The notes beneath the pieces were generated by a model, which was given only the letters and a program-made list of their open reading frames with translations, was not told the origin of the DNA and did not search any database. Of a stretch of DNA of 64,000 nt, positions 23,636 to 36,254 are shown piece after piece. The stretch's first letter is position 1, and every line of letters begins with the position of its first letter. The position numbers and the translations under genes were made by a program. Source of the DNA: Urechis unicinctus (lineage: Eukaryota > Annelida > Polychaeta > Xenopneusta > Urechidae); assembly GCA_034190875.2 (NCBI GenBank), contig CM067349.1, positions 12,487,595-12,551,594 of the forward strand, in the 5' to 3' direction.

Positions 23636-24534
23636 AGAATCTTTTGGGCTCATCTGTCAAAAAGGCCACTTCAGACACTTATTTTCACCATTGGAGATTG
23701 TTTCTGCATTTCCTATCTTCCCACTCCATTCCAAACAAAATGCCCCCTTCATCTTATACTTTAGCTTTGTTCGTCACCTACCTCCGGAACCAAGGCCTTA
23801 AACACACCACCATCCGCACGTACCTCTCTGCCGTCAACTTTGTGCTCAGCCTTAAAGGATGCTCCGACATCACCAACTCTGTGCTCGTCAGCAAAGCCCT
23901 CCAAGCAATTCAACAGCAGGGCATGCAGGGGCAGGAAGGATTGCTTCCTATCACACGCACACTGTTGCACAAACTAATAGACAAAATTCCGATCATTACC
24001 AACAGTTTCTACAACCAAATCCTGTTCAAGGCTCTCTTTCTGCTTACGTTCTATGCCTGCATGCGGGCTGGTGAGGTGGTTTTGTCGTCCGATTCTCAAC
24101 ATGTGCTAAAAATCCAAAACCTCAAGTCCGTCAGCCTTGGATCCAGCCGAGGTTATGAAATCAATTTTGATACTTTCAAACACAGTAAATCTCAGGTCAA
24201 AACTGTACTGCAAAAAGGATCTTCACCTCTCTATTGCCCAGTTCTTGCCTTGGATGCCTTTCTCGCTGTAAGGCCTCCCCACGATGACCAGGTGTTTGTC
24301 CTTCACTGCAAACAGCCTGTCACCCGCAATATTTTCGCTAACATCCTTAAGCGAAGCGTTGAACTGTCAGGTCTGGACCCTATTCGATTCAACACCCATT
24401 CGTTCCGAATAGGGAGAGCAACGCAGCTGGCACTGGACCAAACCCCACATGCTACCATCCAATCAGTGGGCAGATGGAAAAGCGCAGCCTACCTTCAGTA
24501 CATCCGGCCTGCACACGTCGCGCTCCCACCATAA
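23524..24534 (+). CDS. Tyrosine recombinase (retrotransposon integrase)
   Basis: The frame opens after a stop at 23,521-23,523, overlaps the RT-RNase H frame by 112 bases in the -1 phase, and ends at 24,534. No ATG precedes the core: codon 23,581 is GTG and the first ATG (23,740) would remove part of the N-terminal binding domain, so recoding or reinitiation is likely. Numbering from 23,581 (317 residues), a core-binding domain with VTYLRNQGLKHTTIRTYLSAV precedes the catalytic domain: R162 in CMRAGEV, H273 and R276 in HSFRIGRAT, W299 in GRWKS, and nucleophile Y307 in YLQYIRP. All catalytic residues are present. It would insert the circular DNA copy by site-specific recombination, so no target-site duplication is expected. 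Confidence 0.93.
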   Translation, partial: FSVPSAGYPTSIGSIWDEVVPDIHPSTPATSLLCRDLKNLLGSSVKKATSDTYFHHWRLFLHFLSSHSIPNKMPPSSYTLALFVTYLRNQGLKHTTIRTYLSAVNFVLSLKGCSDITNSVLVSKALQAIQQQGMQGQEGLLPITRTLLHKLIDKIPIITNSFYNQILFKALFLLTFYACMRAGEVVLSSDSQHVLKIQNLKSVSLGSSRGYEINFDTFKHSKSQVKTVLQKGSSPLYCPVLALDAFLAVRPPHDDQVFVLHCKQPVTRNIFANILKRSVELSGLDPIRFNTHSFRIGRATQLALDQTPHATIQSVGRWKSAAYLQYIRPAHVALPP

Positions 24535-24611
24535 CGGTTCAAAGCATCTCCGGCACATCGACAGCACCTACCGCTTGTGTGTTAATAGTACAGCTCTGAT
24601 AGCAACTGGGG

Positions 24612-24765
24612 GCAGGGCCAGCTTCTGCTGACTGCCCCTTGAGGCTTGAAGTCTGTACTCACTTCCATTACCCTCTAGGTCAGGGCCAGCTTCTGCTGTC
24701 TGCACCTTGAGGGGTCAAACCTATTGGCCAGTGTCAGCTTCTGCTGACTGCTTCTTTAGGTTTGT
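24612..24765. repeat. Three short tandem repeats after the recombinase
   Basis: A unit of roughly 55-70 bp appears three times with the shared word CAGCTTCTGCTG (near 24,618, 24,687 and 24,733), followed by CTGC and CTTGAGG or CTTTAGG. In Ngaro-type elements the 3' region carries the B1-A2-B2 direct repeats; these could be part of it, but I did not find their matching A1 copy at the left end. Confidence 0.7.
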
Positions 24766-24814
24766 TTGTTTTTTCGTTAGGTAGCTACAAGTTGTGCGAG
24801 CAGGGGGAGTTCCT

Positions 24815-24871
24815 TATGGGAGCCAGACATGGCCTCGGCCCTGTCTTATGGCGGTTTCACTGGCTCCCATA
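24815..24871. other. Inverted repeat able to form a hairpin
   Basis: TATGGGAGCCA at 24,815-24,825 is the exact reverse complement of TGGCTCCCATA at 24,861-24,871. GACA directly inside the left arm can also pair with a TGTC in the loop. It lies in the 3' non-coding region of the retrotransposon; a structural or terminal role is inferred only. Confidence 0.75.
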
Positions 24872-25155
24872 CCTTCATACATGTTATTCAACGCTAATAT
24901 TTACAGCTGGGTATACCTCACTTTTAGTAGTACCTAATTTCACATCACCATGGGGGGTTTTGTCATCAATTTGAATAACTTTGGTGGGGGGGGGGGTTTT
25001 TACAATGGTTTATAACAAATAACTTGTATTAATATGTCTGTTGTTAAGCATGCTTCATAACATGCTATTTGTATATTGTACACATTTACTGTTTAGTTGC
25101 ACTGCATTATTTTATCTGCAATTTGTACTTCATGAAACGGTAGCTGTTTTAATTA

Positions 25156-25161
25156 AATAAA
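25156..25161 (+). terminator. Polyadenylation signal AATAAA
   Basis: AATAAA in the context TTAAATAAACATC, about 620 bp after the recombinase stop and close to where base composition returns to that of the flank. It probably ends the element transcript. Confidence 0.6.
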
Positions 25162-25175
25162 CATCTTATTAAACC

Positions 25176-25987
25176 CACAATATGTCTTGATGATTGGTTC
25201 ACAAAAATATAGCTATTCTATCAGCAATATTTCTGCCCATTTTAAAAAACATTTAGGTCTTATTTTTTTAAGTCACGTGTCCATTGATTAAGTCAATAAA
25301 GTGGCCCTTTGCGCAATGCCGCATACCATTCTAGCAGCATATTGGCCAAGCAGGCGTTTGCCGTGGACATCACTGAAAAACAGCAACAAAACACGTTTCA
25401 AAAATCGACACGCCTTGCACGCGTAATTTCCTAAGGGTGGCCTACTACCCTCGTCAGCCCGAGAAATAGGCGGCACAGATTTATGATTACAGATTTTGTG
25501 TACACCAAATTACAGTTAAACGACGAACTAAATGCTTGTTGCTGGCCCTGAGTCGGGTATGTAGAAAACTTTGCGCCTTTGAGCAGTGTAGGGTGCATTG
25601 GTCATGTATTCCGAAAGGTATTACGATTTCGACCCATTGCCGTAGACGTGTGCAGATCGGACGAGCTCACAGAGAAAAGGCTAGGACACGACGGCCTGCT
25701 TCCAAGGCAGCATGCCAGGCGACGGCGAGGCAGCTCCCAACTCCATGCTATTCGGCAAACCCATCCACCGTATGGCGCGGGCAGCTATCAAATGCCCACT
25801 AGCTTTTTACATCAGTCCAGGATTTGCAGAAGTCCAGGAATTGGAGCTCATGGGAGTTACCCACCCAGTTCTCCTGGCCTGGTTTGGCCAGCACATCCCC
25901 AAGCAGGGTTGGGCCCCCACTTTGCTACTGACCTACTAAGTCGAATCAGGTCTCCGTGCGTACCTGCAGGTGTGCGTGGCTATTGTC
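25176..25987. other. Less AT-rich stretch, overlapping open frames, unrecognised
   Basis: Between about 25,540 and 25,970 base composition is more balanced and two plus-strand frames overlap (about 25,579-26,007 and 25,712-25,939; the latter begins with ATG and contains PLAFYISPGF and HIPKQGWAP). This is typical of former coding sequence, but no family was recognised and the correct strand is uncertain. Confidence 0.3.
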
Positions 25988-27280
25988 TCATTTGGCAAAG
26001 AACATGAAATGTAGCTTCCACCAGACCATGAACATGGCTGTAGCATCATCGGCGATGTCACGCAATTTAGGAAAGCAGACACCAAAAGTCCCGTCCGTAG
26101 ACGTGTGACGAACTAAGGCTATCCCGAATACCTGGTCATAGATACCAGGCCGAGTGACACCCTGTACGGCGTTGATCATTCTCCAGATGGAAGCTTTAAC
26201 TCCATGGCATGCAAGTGTCTGCAATAGTGTGATTAAAGTGTTCCAGAATAGCCTAGTCTAGATGGACATCCACAAGGCCATGCTTGACGGAGACCCAATG
26301 CGCCCATGCACTCCCGCTCTGTGCCAAACTGGAGCCCCTGCAACATTGTTCGTAGACGGCTCTGTCGCTTTTTAGCATGAGGTTTCGTCCACTACTGTGA
26401 GGGCATATCCGGCGTTTCAAGCTGTTATAAGGAGAACAGGAGATTAGCATTGTGAACCGCATTAGGCATAGACACATCAACGTTTGGCAGAAGAATGTTG
26501 CGGGGATGAGGAGGTCCATCTGCCAGCGAGCCTGTGGCTTAAGCAAACCCCAGGAATCTTCCTCAGAAACCCGCTGCTGTAAGGTTTTTGATGACAGCCA
26601 AACTCATATCAAGCCACAAGCGTACACGCTGATTATGGACTCTCCTAGATTCATCCGCCAAGACTAATTGCTTTGCAGTCAATGCCCCGCTTTAGTCACG
26701 TCGGCTTCTTGCGGCAATGACCGTCTTCGTTTCATTCCATTGCTGGTAGACACGCATACCCTGATCAAACAGCTGGTAGGGGACACTCCAATGGTGAGCT
26801 CGACCTTTGTAATCATTGGGGTGTAGAACGACTCTTTAAGGGGCAGATTATTGTAATAATGACTGTAAGGTGAGAAATGTAGCAGCTGCTAGAGGGAGAT
26901 AATTAACGCTTTTTGGAGAACCAATCTGCACTACTGTATCAGGCAAGTGTACAATAAATCAGCAGGTAAAATTGGCTGGAGCAATCATTCATTCGGATAG
27001 CTTGTAGTGGTGATAAACGACCACTCAGCTATGGCGTATTTGCAGTTCCATAGCATAAAGCCAAAACATACATGAACTGGCTGTCTCGTCCTCTCCTTAT
27101 TCCTCTTGTCTGATGTCGATACGTTGTATGGTGCACAGCTTGCACAGGTACTTGGAGCGTTCTCCGAGCTATCTCAGATCGTAGCAGAGGCTGCATATGC
27201 CATACATTGGACAGTTGAGGCCGGAAGTGACACAGACGACATTTCACCTCCCTTCCGAGAGGACTAAAAGGTGCCATCTA
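25988..27280 (-). pseudogene. Decayed coding sequence, family unrecognised
   Basis: The minus strand gives a series of protein-like pieces separated by stops and frame changes. A cysteine-rich piece comes first (about 27,130-27,270; C-x2-C and YLCKLC). Next is 26,692-26,829 with HHWSVPYQLFDQGMRVYQQW, then about 26,560-26,690 with RLWLDMSLAVIKNL, then 26,253-26,546, and then 25,988-26,224 with YDQVFGIALVRH and TDGTFGVC. Composition and codon-like texture suggest one or more old transposase or host genes. I could not match these to a named family. TDGTF is reminiscent of MULE-type transposases, but that alone is weak. Confidence 0.35.
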
Positions 27281-29430
27281 GACCCTGCGTGGCAAGCAGG
27301 ATCTTCCGGATGCTCTGTGACCTTCTAGCCCTGCATAGCAAGCCAAAGCGTCAATAGGCCTATGGTAATTCTGCCTGAGATTAAAGCGGTTTGTTCATAT
27401 TTGTGCAGGCCCAGATCCTGTGTCTCGTTGGTTTCAAAGCTTCCTTCATGGGATGGCACAGTCACGATGACATCTGGGTTTATGCCAACCTGCTGTTGCT
27501 AATACTCGATGGTAATCAGGTTGCTGTACCTAACGACTCGGCCTACCTGGAAAGCCATGCCGCTTGGCACCATGAAGAGGCCAAGACCAAATGCATATCC
27601 ACCCTGCAAACTGCAAGACGTCTTGATATCTCTTCTAAGATGGTAGGTCAACGGCACTTGCAGTCGCGTCCTCAACGTTAGTCAAGTCTACTTCAGGTTG
27701 ATTAACCCAGCAGTTCCTGATGGCACTATGAGCCTTACGTATGGAGTGTTGAATATGTCTTGATTATTGCCCCTGTAGACAGTGGGTGATATCAGGTAAT
27801 TACAAGAGAGGTGGGTCGATTGACTTTGTCACTTTGGATACATTACATGTCCACCTCACGAAAGTACCACGCACGTCATGTTTTACGGGGCTCCCATTTT
27901 GCTTCTTGCTTCTTAGATGGGGGTACGCACCAATATCCAAATTCCTGCCTTAAATTCTTATCTTTGGGGTCCTGTGCATGAGTTGAATGATCAGTTACAG
28001 GATGATAAATGCAGGCGATTGGAAAACTACAACCTTTCTTGTAGCGTTTTTCATGAATTTACTAGATTCCAATTAAAGCGAGTATCTAATGACCCAGACC
28101 TAAATTGGAGAGCGACCATTTCGACCTCGCCAGTAGGCAAACCATAGGAGCTATGTTGATGAGCGATACAATCCGAAAGACACGAACACTACCTCATTAA
28201 AGCCCCTCATTGTCATTTGGTCGTGATAAAAGGGACATGGCTAATCGAGAGTAATCACAGTGGACACTGTGTTGGTAATTGTTAGTTATTGTTGGTATGT
28301 GCTTTGGAGCAGGTGACATCTGTGTAATGACTGTACGCGCATGACTGTACTTTTACCATATAACACTAGTAAGTATGTTTTAAGGTATATTGACAATATC
28401 AATCAACGATGAGGCCTATATAGCATTGAACGCACCCGTTCAGATACCACACACCCGGAAATCAGCTAATTCCTAAAACACGTCCTTGGTCTATGGGCTG
28501 GTCCAACCCTACTACCACATTGTTTACAAATTAAAAAGAAGCTCTCGTAGTGTATACTCATAGCGCTAGACATACAGATGCACTGGCGATTTTGCAGATC
28601 GCCCTTTAACCGCAATTACAGGTTGCATTACATGTATAGGGGCCCTACGGAGGAATGAGAGCCCTATACGGGTTTGACGAGGCCCACCATTGATCCTATG
28701 GGCAGCACGGTGTGGGCTTGAGGAGGCGCTAGTACCTGTGAATGCGTAAGGATAGAGGGGCCATTGGGGATGGGCGACCTGGTTTAGCCGCTTTCGTACC
28801 TGTAATACTTATTGGATGTTGAGACTGCAGATGGGATTATTTCCCTATAAGTTCCTGATGGGACTATGCGCATGGCAGCTGAAGGGTTTGGTCATGATAA
28901 CGGATCGGATGGAGAGTGGATAACTTATACAGATGACGGCCCTTCAACTTTTAAAATATACAACCCACTTTATGTCTACCTCGATCAAGTAAGTACCAAA
29001 ACTCCACAGATGGAACCGTCACTCCGCTTGTTGGGCCCTTGCATTTTAAAGAGCGTTCATTACTAAGTAGCTGCTAAATTTGCCACACCTAAGATCTGCC
29101 GCCACAGTCCTGCATTTGCAATAACCCGAAGAAGCATAAGACGAGTAAGGAATCCACGTGGTGACAGACATAGCTTTCAAGTGGCACGGCAGCGAGATGT
29201 CACAGCCTTTTAATGACAATATATTATATATCAATGACACAGGCTAAGTGCTCAAATGGCTGCATATCGATGATTAGTACTCACCCTCTGACACGATAAA
29301 ATGACGAAGTCATTTTTAAGGGCAATCTCAAGCACATAAACTTAGCTAAGTGGTGAACGTTGATTTACCATGTCCGTTTCCCACAAAATGTGCCCATCAA
29401 TAATCAAATGTGCGCTTTCATCGAACTTAC
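27281..29430. other. Unrecognised, partly coding-like
   Basis: Frames at 27,391-27,681 (plus, with HSHDDIWVYANLLLLILDG) and 27,917-28,147 (plus) are open but unrecognised. The antisense frame over the first also reads as protein-like, so strand is unclear. From about 28,150 to 29,430 nothing is seen beyond a locally GC-richer stretch near 28,620-28,800. Confidence 0.3.
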
Positions 29431-29433
29431 GCG

Positions 29434-30003
<570 letters not shown>

Positions 30004-30009
30004 GAATAC

Positions 30010-33000
30010 ACATATATATTTGGTTTAATTTTACTGCACACAATATGTTCCCTGGATTGATTGTTCCTTGGAAAATCACAATGTCCCATCTATAACTAAT
30101 GCATCACAAATAATGATGTGCTACACAAGCAATATGCCGTCAAAGACGAGATACATGTAGCGCGAGCACATACACATAAATGCGGTACAGATATGTATTA
30201 TACACTGAGGCGTCAAAAAGTACATATGTTACATCGTATGAAATAATGGAAGAATAAGGCGATTATGTTCATATGCGATGCGTAAAAGCCACAACGATGG
30301 CGTTGAGTACTGCCTGTATGCGGGTTAAGACAATTCTTACAGATACGATGGACACGGTGCGCCCGGAATATCTGCGGATGGATGCGATTTTAAGTATCGA
30401 AGCTTTGCATGTTTTTGATAAATACTGCTAGAGCAAAATTTACGACATGTGAAATGTTACAAAAGACTAAAGCATTCATAATAACAGGCAACATATGCTA
30501 GCTTCAGTAGTCAAGCACAACCCACAAGCATGACCCGCAACTGTAACGTCAATGTCTCTTCCTTTATGAGGATTTAACAATCAAATGAAAATTGTTATTT
30601 CTTTTATGCTTCTTGTTGTTCATGCAGTGACAATTTCGCTATTGATATGAGGTCCTTTGTTCTGCTTTGCAAAGAAAACATTCCCAGTCGAAATGCACTC
30701 GACGCAGGGTCTGTTCGATGAGAACGTAAAATAGCGTTCACCAAAGGGCTGATGTTGCAGGCTGGCTGATAACATATCTCACGGAGCTACGAAGTACGGC
30801 GCTGCCAATTAGTTTGTCAATATATCAAATCGAATCGTAGTAGTTGCAGAATTAAGTTCATATTTCTCATACGTTTCCCGTCTACGATGTAATGCAGTAA
30901 AAATTCCCAGACTGTATACAAATGAAGGAGTTTGCATGTGGTGATATATTAGAGTCAAAAAGAGATCAATGATAATTATAAAGCATAAAACTCACCACAC
31001 CTCACACATACTGCTACACTAACTGATTCTACTGGTGCAACATTTCTCCAAAAATGCTTCATAATGGGTTTTTAGCGGGATATAACATGATTCATATTGA
31101 CTGAATTATGGCACGTTTTATACAGCAATTCGCTGTCAGACATTTAATTGATGCTGAAAGCTGTTTTCACAGAGCTCTGTGACATTTAAAGAAAAATAAA
31201 GTAATTTTGTTCCCTAGTTATGATGCATTAACCTGATCTCATCTTAGCTTCCAAGCGTTACTATGGGGCAGCTAATACTTTGTCACTATCGCCAGGAACT
31301 TCAAACGCTCATTCACAGAGATGAGAAGGTATAGACCTAAAGTTTTATTGGGATGCTGTATAGATTCACTTGAGGAACTTGCAAGAGTTAAAACTCAAAC
31401 AGTTTGTAAATGGATAAGGATGTGAGTAAATGAAACACTGAGACAGGTTATTGTGGCTATCAAACTAAGCAATTGGCGACTAGCGTAGGGTTAACATTGT
31501 GTCGGCTTATAATAACACTCGAACAACACATAAGAATTTTCATATCCATAGGATAATAAGCACCTCTTAATTCTGCTACAACACATTCAAGGGGAACTTG
31601 TCAAGCTATTGTGAGGGAGAAGGAATGGGCGCGGACTAAAAACACTGGCATTGAACACCGGCCAATTAAATATGTTGACCTTTTTTAAGATTTGTGCTTC
31701 GCGAATTCCGAAGTAATAGGTGGGTGACAATTGCAAAGCTGGAAGCTGGGTTTACCGTCGCATTCTTCTTGTCTTACCGCCAACTCATTGAAAAGCCATG
31801 CTGAATTGATCATAGCACAATCAAGTGGCGTTAAGAGAGAACATAAGCAAGAATATATCCGCAAATACCGTCCTATAGAACTGGAAGTGCTTCATGGCAA
31901 GTGATACCTGAATCGTTCTTACTTTTGATGCAGAGGGCATTTATGTAAATTTATGGCGGGAACAAAAGACGCTATTGACATATCATTGAAGTTTATCTGA
32001 AACATGAAATATTCATTATCAATCGTCAGCAACAACAACTGCAGAACCGAATGGATTTACAAAAGGCAGTAAAAACCGACACATGACTACCAAACGCATG
32101 GTTCATCGCTGATTAACATTCATTCCGGTCGGAAGCTCCGTCTGTCTGACACAGAAGGGAAACAGATGAGCCAATAATCAATAAGGTTGCAGTTGCTCAA
32201 TAAATAATTGATAAAAAGAAAACCGAATTATTTTACAGACCGTTATAATAATGATAAGACAATAAGCATTGTGCTTATTATTGTGTCTATGAAACCGTGG
32301 CAACAGCTCAACCCTTTAAGAACAAGCCTTTCTTATCTTGCCGCTCTCAGGTCATGACAGTCTTTAAGGTCATATATAATTTGTTACCTTTCATGAATAA
32401 GTTTCGGGGAAGCAATACAAATCAATTGTTTCTATGAAGTGCGGAGCCGGAGGAACAGACCCTACCCGGAATTAAGCCGATATGGTGGATGCATCTACAA
32501 TTGGTGTTCGTGTTATTGACCTTCATAAAAATACGTGCAAAGATGCACATCATAATCCGTAAACCACAAAGTAATCGGAAAAACACAAAGCAGGACCTTC
32601 ACTCTGTGGTTATGAACGGCTTTGCATCGGGAAAGTAAAAACATCCACCAGGGAGCCAGCTCACGCGGAAATTGTATACGAGATGCCGCTTGCTGTTGTG
32701 ATGACGATATTTGTTTGTCTGGCCAAGTTTCAGCCCTTGTGATTCCCATTACGTGATGTAGACGTGCAATCGCTGTAGCACGCTATGACTAAATAGAACG
32801 GTTGTCTTTATCAGATCTGTAAGTAATGCACCCGTCCAATCATTCTGAAATGAGATTTGCGCCGCGATAACTGCCTCTAAACATTGTTCACCAATTTCAA
32901 TAGTGTCCTTGCCGAATATCAACGCATGTGCAATTCAAGTATACTGTGGTATTGTTATTTTCTGTCTTTGATGTGACCATAAAGCCCTGTGAAACACGAC

Positions 33001-33485
33001 CATGATTCGTCATAACTTTGTTTGTTGATTGTGCAGTTCGCTCGCTTTTCTTTCAGCATTTGTGACATTGTATTGGCAGTGGCTGCGCACATTATATGAC
33101 TCAGGGCTTGTAACCTATGTGTCATTTGTGATCAACAAGTCTGTCTATTAGTGCATTGGAATTACTCTCTGTTGCGGTATATAGTCGATTATTAGCCGCA
33201 ATATAGACATTCACAGTCATTGCTCGCATTGAGGAAATGTATTTGATGGTTTAATTGTTTTGCCAATCGTTCTCTTATTATGGACTTATATCAATAACTA
33301 ATGTATCCACAGCGACGCCTATTGCCACACTACATGACAAGGTATTAGAAGACGGCAATTGTGTCAAAGTTATTCACACACTCCTGTTTCCACATGACAT
33401 GCATCTGAATCCTATAGTTAGCCAATTTGAAAATGATACCATATCAGAGTTTTTGTGTGTCAAGATAGGCTAGCAAATAGAACAA
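30010..33485. other. About 3.5 kb with no recognised feature
   Basis: AT-rich DNA with no long frame, no transposon motif and no match noticed to the duplicated unit. A small imperfect inverted repeat (ACAATAAGCA against TGCTTATTATTGT) lies at about 32,259-32,284. Confidence 0.4.
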
Positions 33486-33488
33486 TAA

Positions 33489-33511
33489 AACACACGCACA
33501 CACGCACACAC

Positions 33512-33590
<79 letters not shown>
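33489..33590. repeat. (CA)n microsatellite
   Basis: CA repeats with a few CG interruptions at the left and AC-rich decay to about 33,630 on the right. Confidence 0.97.
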
Positions 33591-33591
<1 letters not shown>

Positions 33592-33692
33592 AACACAAAC
33601 GCCGATACACAAACACACACGTAAGCACGCGCTTACACAAATTTACATTAAGGCATACCTACCATTGCATTAAAATTATCGTCTTTGCAGAT

Positions 33693-34008
33693 AAGGTTAA
33701 TCCATGGAATTTACTAACCTTTTCTCCACTAGCGACACGATTATTACCTTATAGTATTGACAACGGCGCTGCAAGCGTTCTCGTTTACTATGATCTGTCG
33801 GCAATATGGGTTTTGGATCTTTTTGGTTGGCTTATTCATTTACATCCGAAATCCTCATTGGTTTGAAGGTTAATCCATGGGTTAGCGACACGAATATTAC
33901 CTTATAGTATTTGCAAGCGTTCTCGTTTGCACTATGATCTGTCGGCAATATGGGTTTTGGATCTTTTTGGTTGGCTTATTACATCCGTGTACAGCCGAAA
34001 TGTCATTG
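33693..34008. repeat. Tandem duplication, units of about 173 and 143 bp
   Basis: Unit 1 (33,693-33,865) and unit 2 (33,866-34,008) both start AAGGTTAATCCATGG and share the blocks TTACCTTATAGTATT, GCAAGCGTTCTCGTTT, ATGATCTGTCGGCAATATGG and TTTTTGGTTGGCTTATT in order. Unit 2 lacks about 30 bp near its start. The near identity of the shared blocks implies a recent event. Confidence 0.95.
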
Positions 34009-34349
34009 GGAGGCGTTGAATGGATTGATTAAAGTTTGAACATTGCGTGTTCGTGTCTTGTATATTGACGCTCGAGGATATTCCATCACAATACTGCTCC
34101 CATCATGCGGCTCTAACTACATTTCAACTACCAACATACTGCCCTATTAACAATATGAAGAGAAGATAGAGTTGTGGTTGACGTCACACGTCAGAGACTG
34201 ACACATGAATGTCTTGGTAGCACCACTATTGGCAGGTGCTGTGTTCAACTGCCGGCCCGCGCACGCAATCTCGATAAGGGTCACCTTTGACACGCGAACT
34301 GTGTTCTGTGAACGAGCAATTTTCACAAGACACGCATAGGACGGATCTC

Positions 34350-34580
34350 AACATCAAAAAGGGATATCAAAATTGGGCGAATCTGTGAAATGCAAGTCTG
34401 CTCATGGAAAGAGATCGATTACAGAAGGATTGTGTTCAATGTCTTGTAGTATTTTTTTTTGAAACAAAGGTGCTTTTTGTAAAACCTCGCTATTGTCTAA
34501 TAACATGTAATAACTCTTTGTCGGATCGTTCAGGATATTTGGAATATGTAGTTACAAGAGCAGCGATTGCTAACACAATG
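34350..34580. repeat. Old paralogue of the 2.91-3.1 kb segment
   Basis: AAAGGGATA, ATCTGTGAAA, CAAGTC-GCT and GAAGGAT occur in the same order as in copy A 2,910-3,000 and its equivalents at 41,490 and 53,570, followed by a matching ATTAACATG/ATAACATG region. It is much more diverged than A, B and C are from each other. A 113-codon plus-strand frame runs over it (34,404-34,745) but has no support as a gene. Confidence 0.65.
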
Positions 34581-36254
34581 ATAATGACGGAATACGACCA
34601 AGGACGACTGATCATATCTGACAACCATCGGGATGAGGCGCCAAGCAGAACCAAACGCAATGCACGGATTGGCAATGCAGCCCGTGGTGTCTGTCAGTTT
34701 TGTGTTAGCAGGGCCAAGCAACCAAAAATGGAGTTGAATTTTTGAAAGTAATCAGAACATTGAAAGTGCGCTTTATATTACTTGAATTAATCATCTCACC
34801 AATATAAGAAATAAAGATATCTCACACAGGTGTCACTTGATGACGCAACAATACAAGAGATAAGTAACTGTTGGCATTAACGTCATTTGCATGATCATTA
34901 TTTTACCTCAATGATTAACGGGACTTCTCACTCGTCTTATTATGGCTGATGCAAGGATAAATCCCGCAACGTTATACGCATCGTGCCTTTACATGTAGCG
35001 CCGCCTACAAAGGGTCCAATAAGTAACGGTTGCAGTCTATCGATTATAGGGTGATAAATGATGGGCGCTTTTTAAACAAGCTCATTTATTCACTGCACGT
35101 CCCACCATCAAACAGCCCCTTTGCAAGCTACTATAGGAGCTGAGATTTGGAATGTTTGCTGATCGGAAATCAACCATAGAGATTTTGATGGACGATGGAC
35201 GTGTCAGTATACAATAGGTACGCAATAATAGTTATTTGTTCATCTCATTGTAATTCTACCTGATAACATCCTGCTTAAGGGTGATGACAACTGTACCATG
35301 TCGCAGATAAACGTCCGTGTTCTAGACTAGTCAGTGCATCGTATTGAATGAGCTCCTTGCGAACGCCGATGATAATTTAAACCTAATAATTTCGGGATGT
35401 GAAACAATGAAATGATTAATTGAGGTATGTTCGCTGAAGCAAAGTTCTGTTATTTGTGCAAAATGGCTTTAGCTGGAACGTTTAGAGTTCTGCGTCTTCA
35501 AAAGGTTACACACCTTTGATCTGAACCCTTACTATCGATCTGACAAGAGAAGCTTATGCCCAGTGGCCAGTAAGTAAGGAATGCAATGAACAGCTGGAAA
35601 ATTGTTATTTACCGTAGCTATTGATCCCTTGTTATCGATCTGTTAGACAGTATATTCGATATATTTTCATATATCGATTGGATCCAAGGCTAATCATATG
35701 TTATAATATAAGCATGCTTGTCATGATTCTGTCAGCTGCAACATGATATCGATCGTTGCAAGTGATTCCCATTTTTGTCTTTGATTTGGCCAAGTTTCTG
35801 GTAGTACCCTTAAGTTTGATTTGGAGTACGAATGAGAACATTAAGGCAGATAAATAGGGCGAACGATAGTTCATGTGCCAGATTTCGTCTAAAATTATTC
35901 TCGTGGCGCGATGCTCCAATACAACCATGTGTCGAATATAAATCGCATTATAATGTTGGGGTACGGCTTATCGAAATCATGAATACACACCCATCACGCA
36001 AATTTAGAATAATATCATGCCGAGGGCGTGGCAGGAAATGGGCAATGCGATGCAAATGGCCTATGATGAAACAACTGCTGTAACAGTAAATGCTTTGTTG
36101 ATAGCAAGAACCTGCAGAACCTGGAGGCATTGATTAGTTGCCCGCTGAATCATGACATGAACTAATATGTCATGTGTCGCTTACACTTCAACATGATCCG
36201 TGAACTGGAATAACTATGCTCAGTTGTGAGCGATGGTAAAACATTTTGCCTCTC
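34581..36254. other. No feature recognised
   Basis: AT-rich sequence. It may continue the diverged duplicate that starts at 34,350, but I could not follow the similarity by eye. Confidence 0.3.

Larger units (their letters stand above)
19205..25175 (+). mobile_element. Tyrosine-recombinase retrotransposon, Ngaro-like, with SGNH hydrolase ORF
   Basis: Plus-strand order: SGNH hydrolase (frameshifted), tandem-repeat leader, Gag, RT-RNase H, tyrosine recombinase, short 3' repeats, hairpin, AATAAA. RT-RNase H followed directly by a tyrosine recombinase is the signature of DIRS-order retrotransposons. The absence of a methyltransferase domain between them and the presence of an SGNH hydrolase favour the Ngaro group. 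Base composition is clearly less AT-rich than the flanks. Gag, RT-RNase H and recombinase are unbroken, so insertion is fairly recent. Ends are estimates: the left lies somewhere between about 19,200 and 19,399, the right just after the polyadenylation signal. The split direct repeats expected for Ngaro were not located with confidence. Confidence 0.85.
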
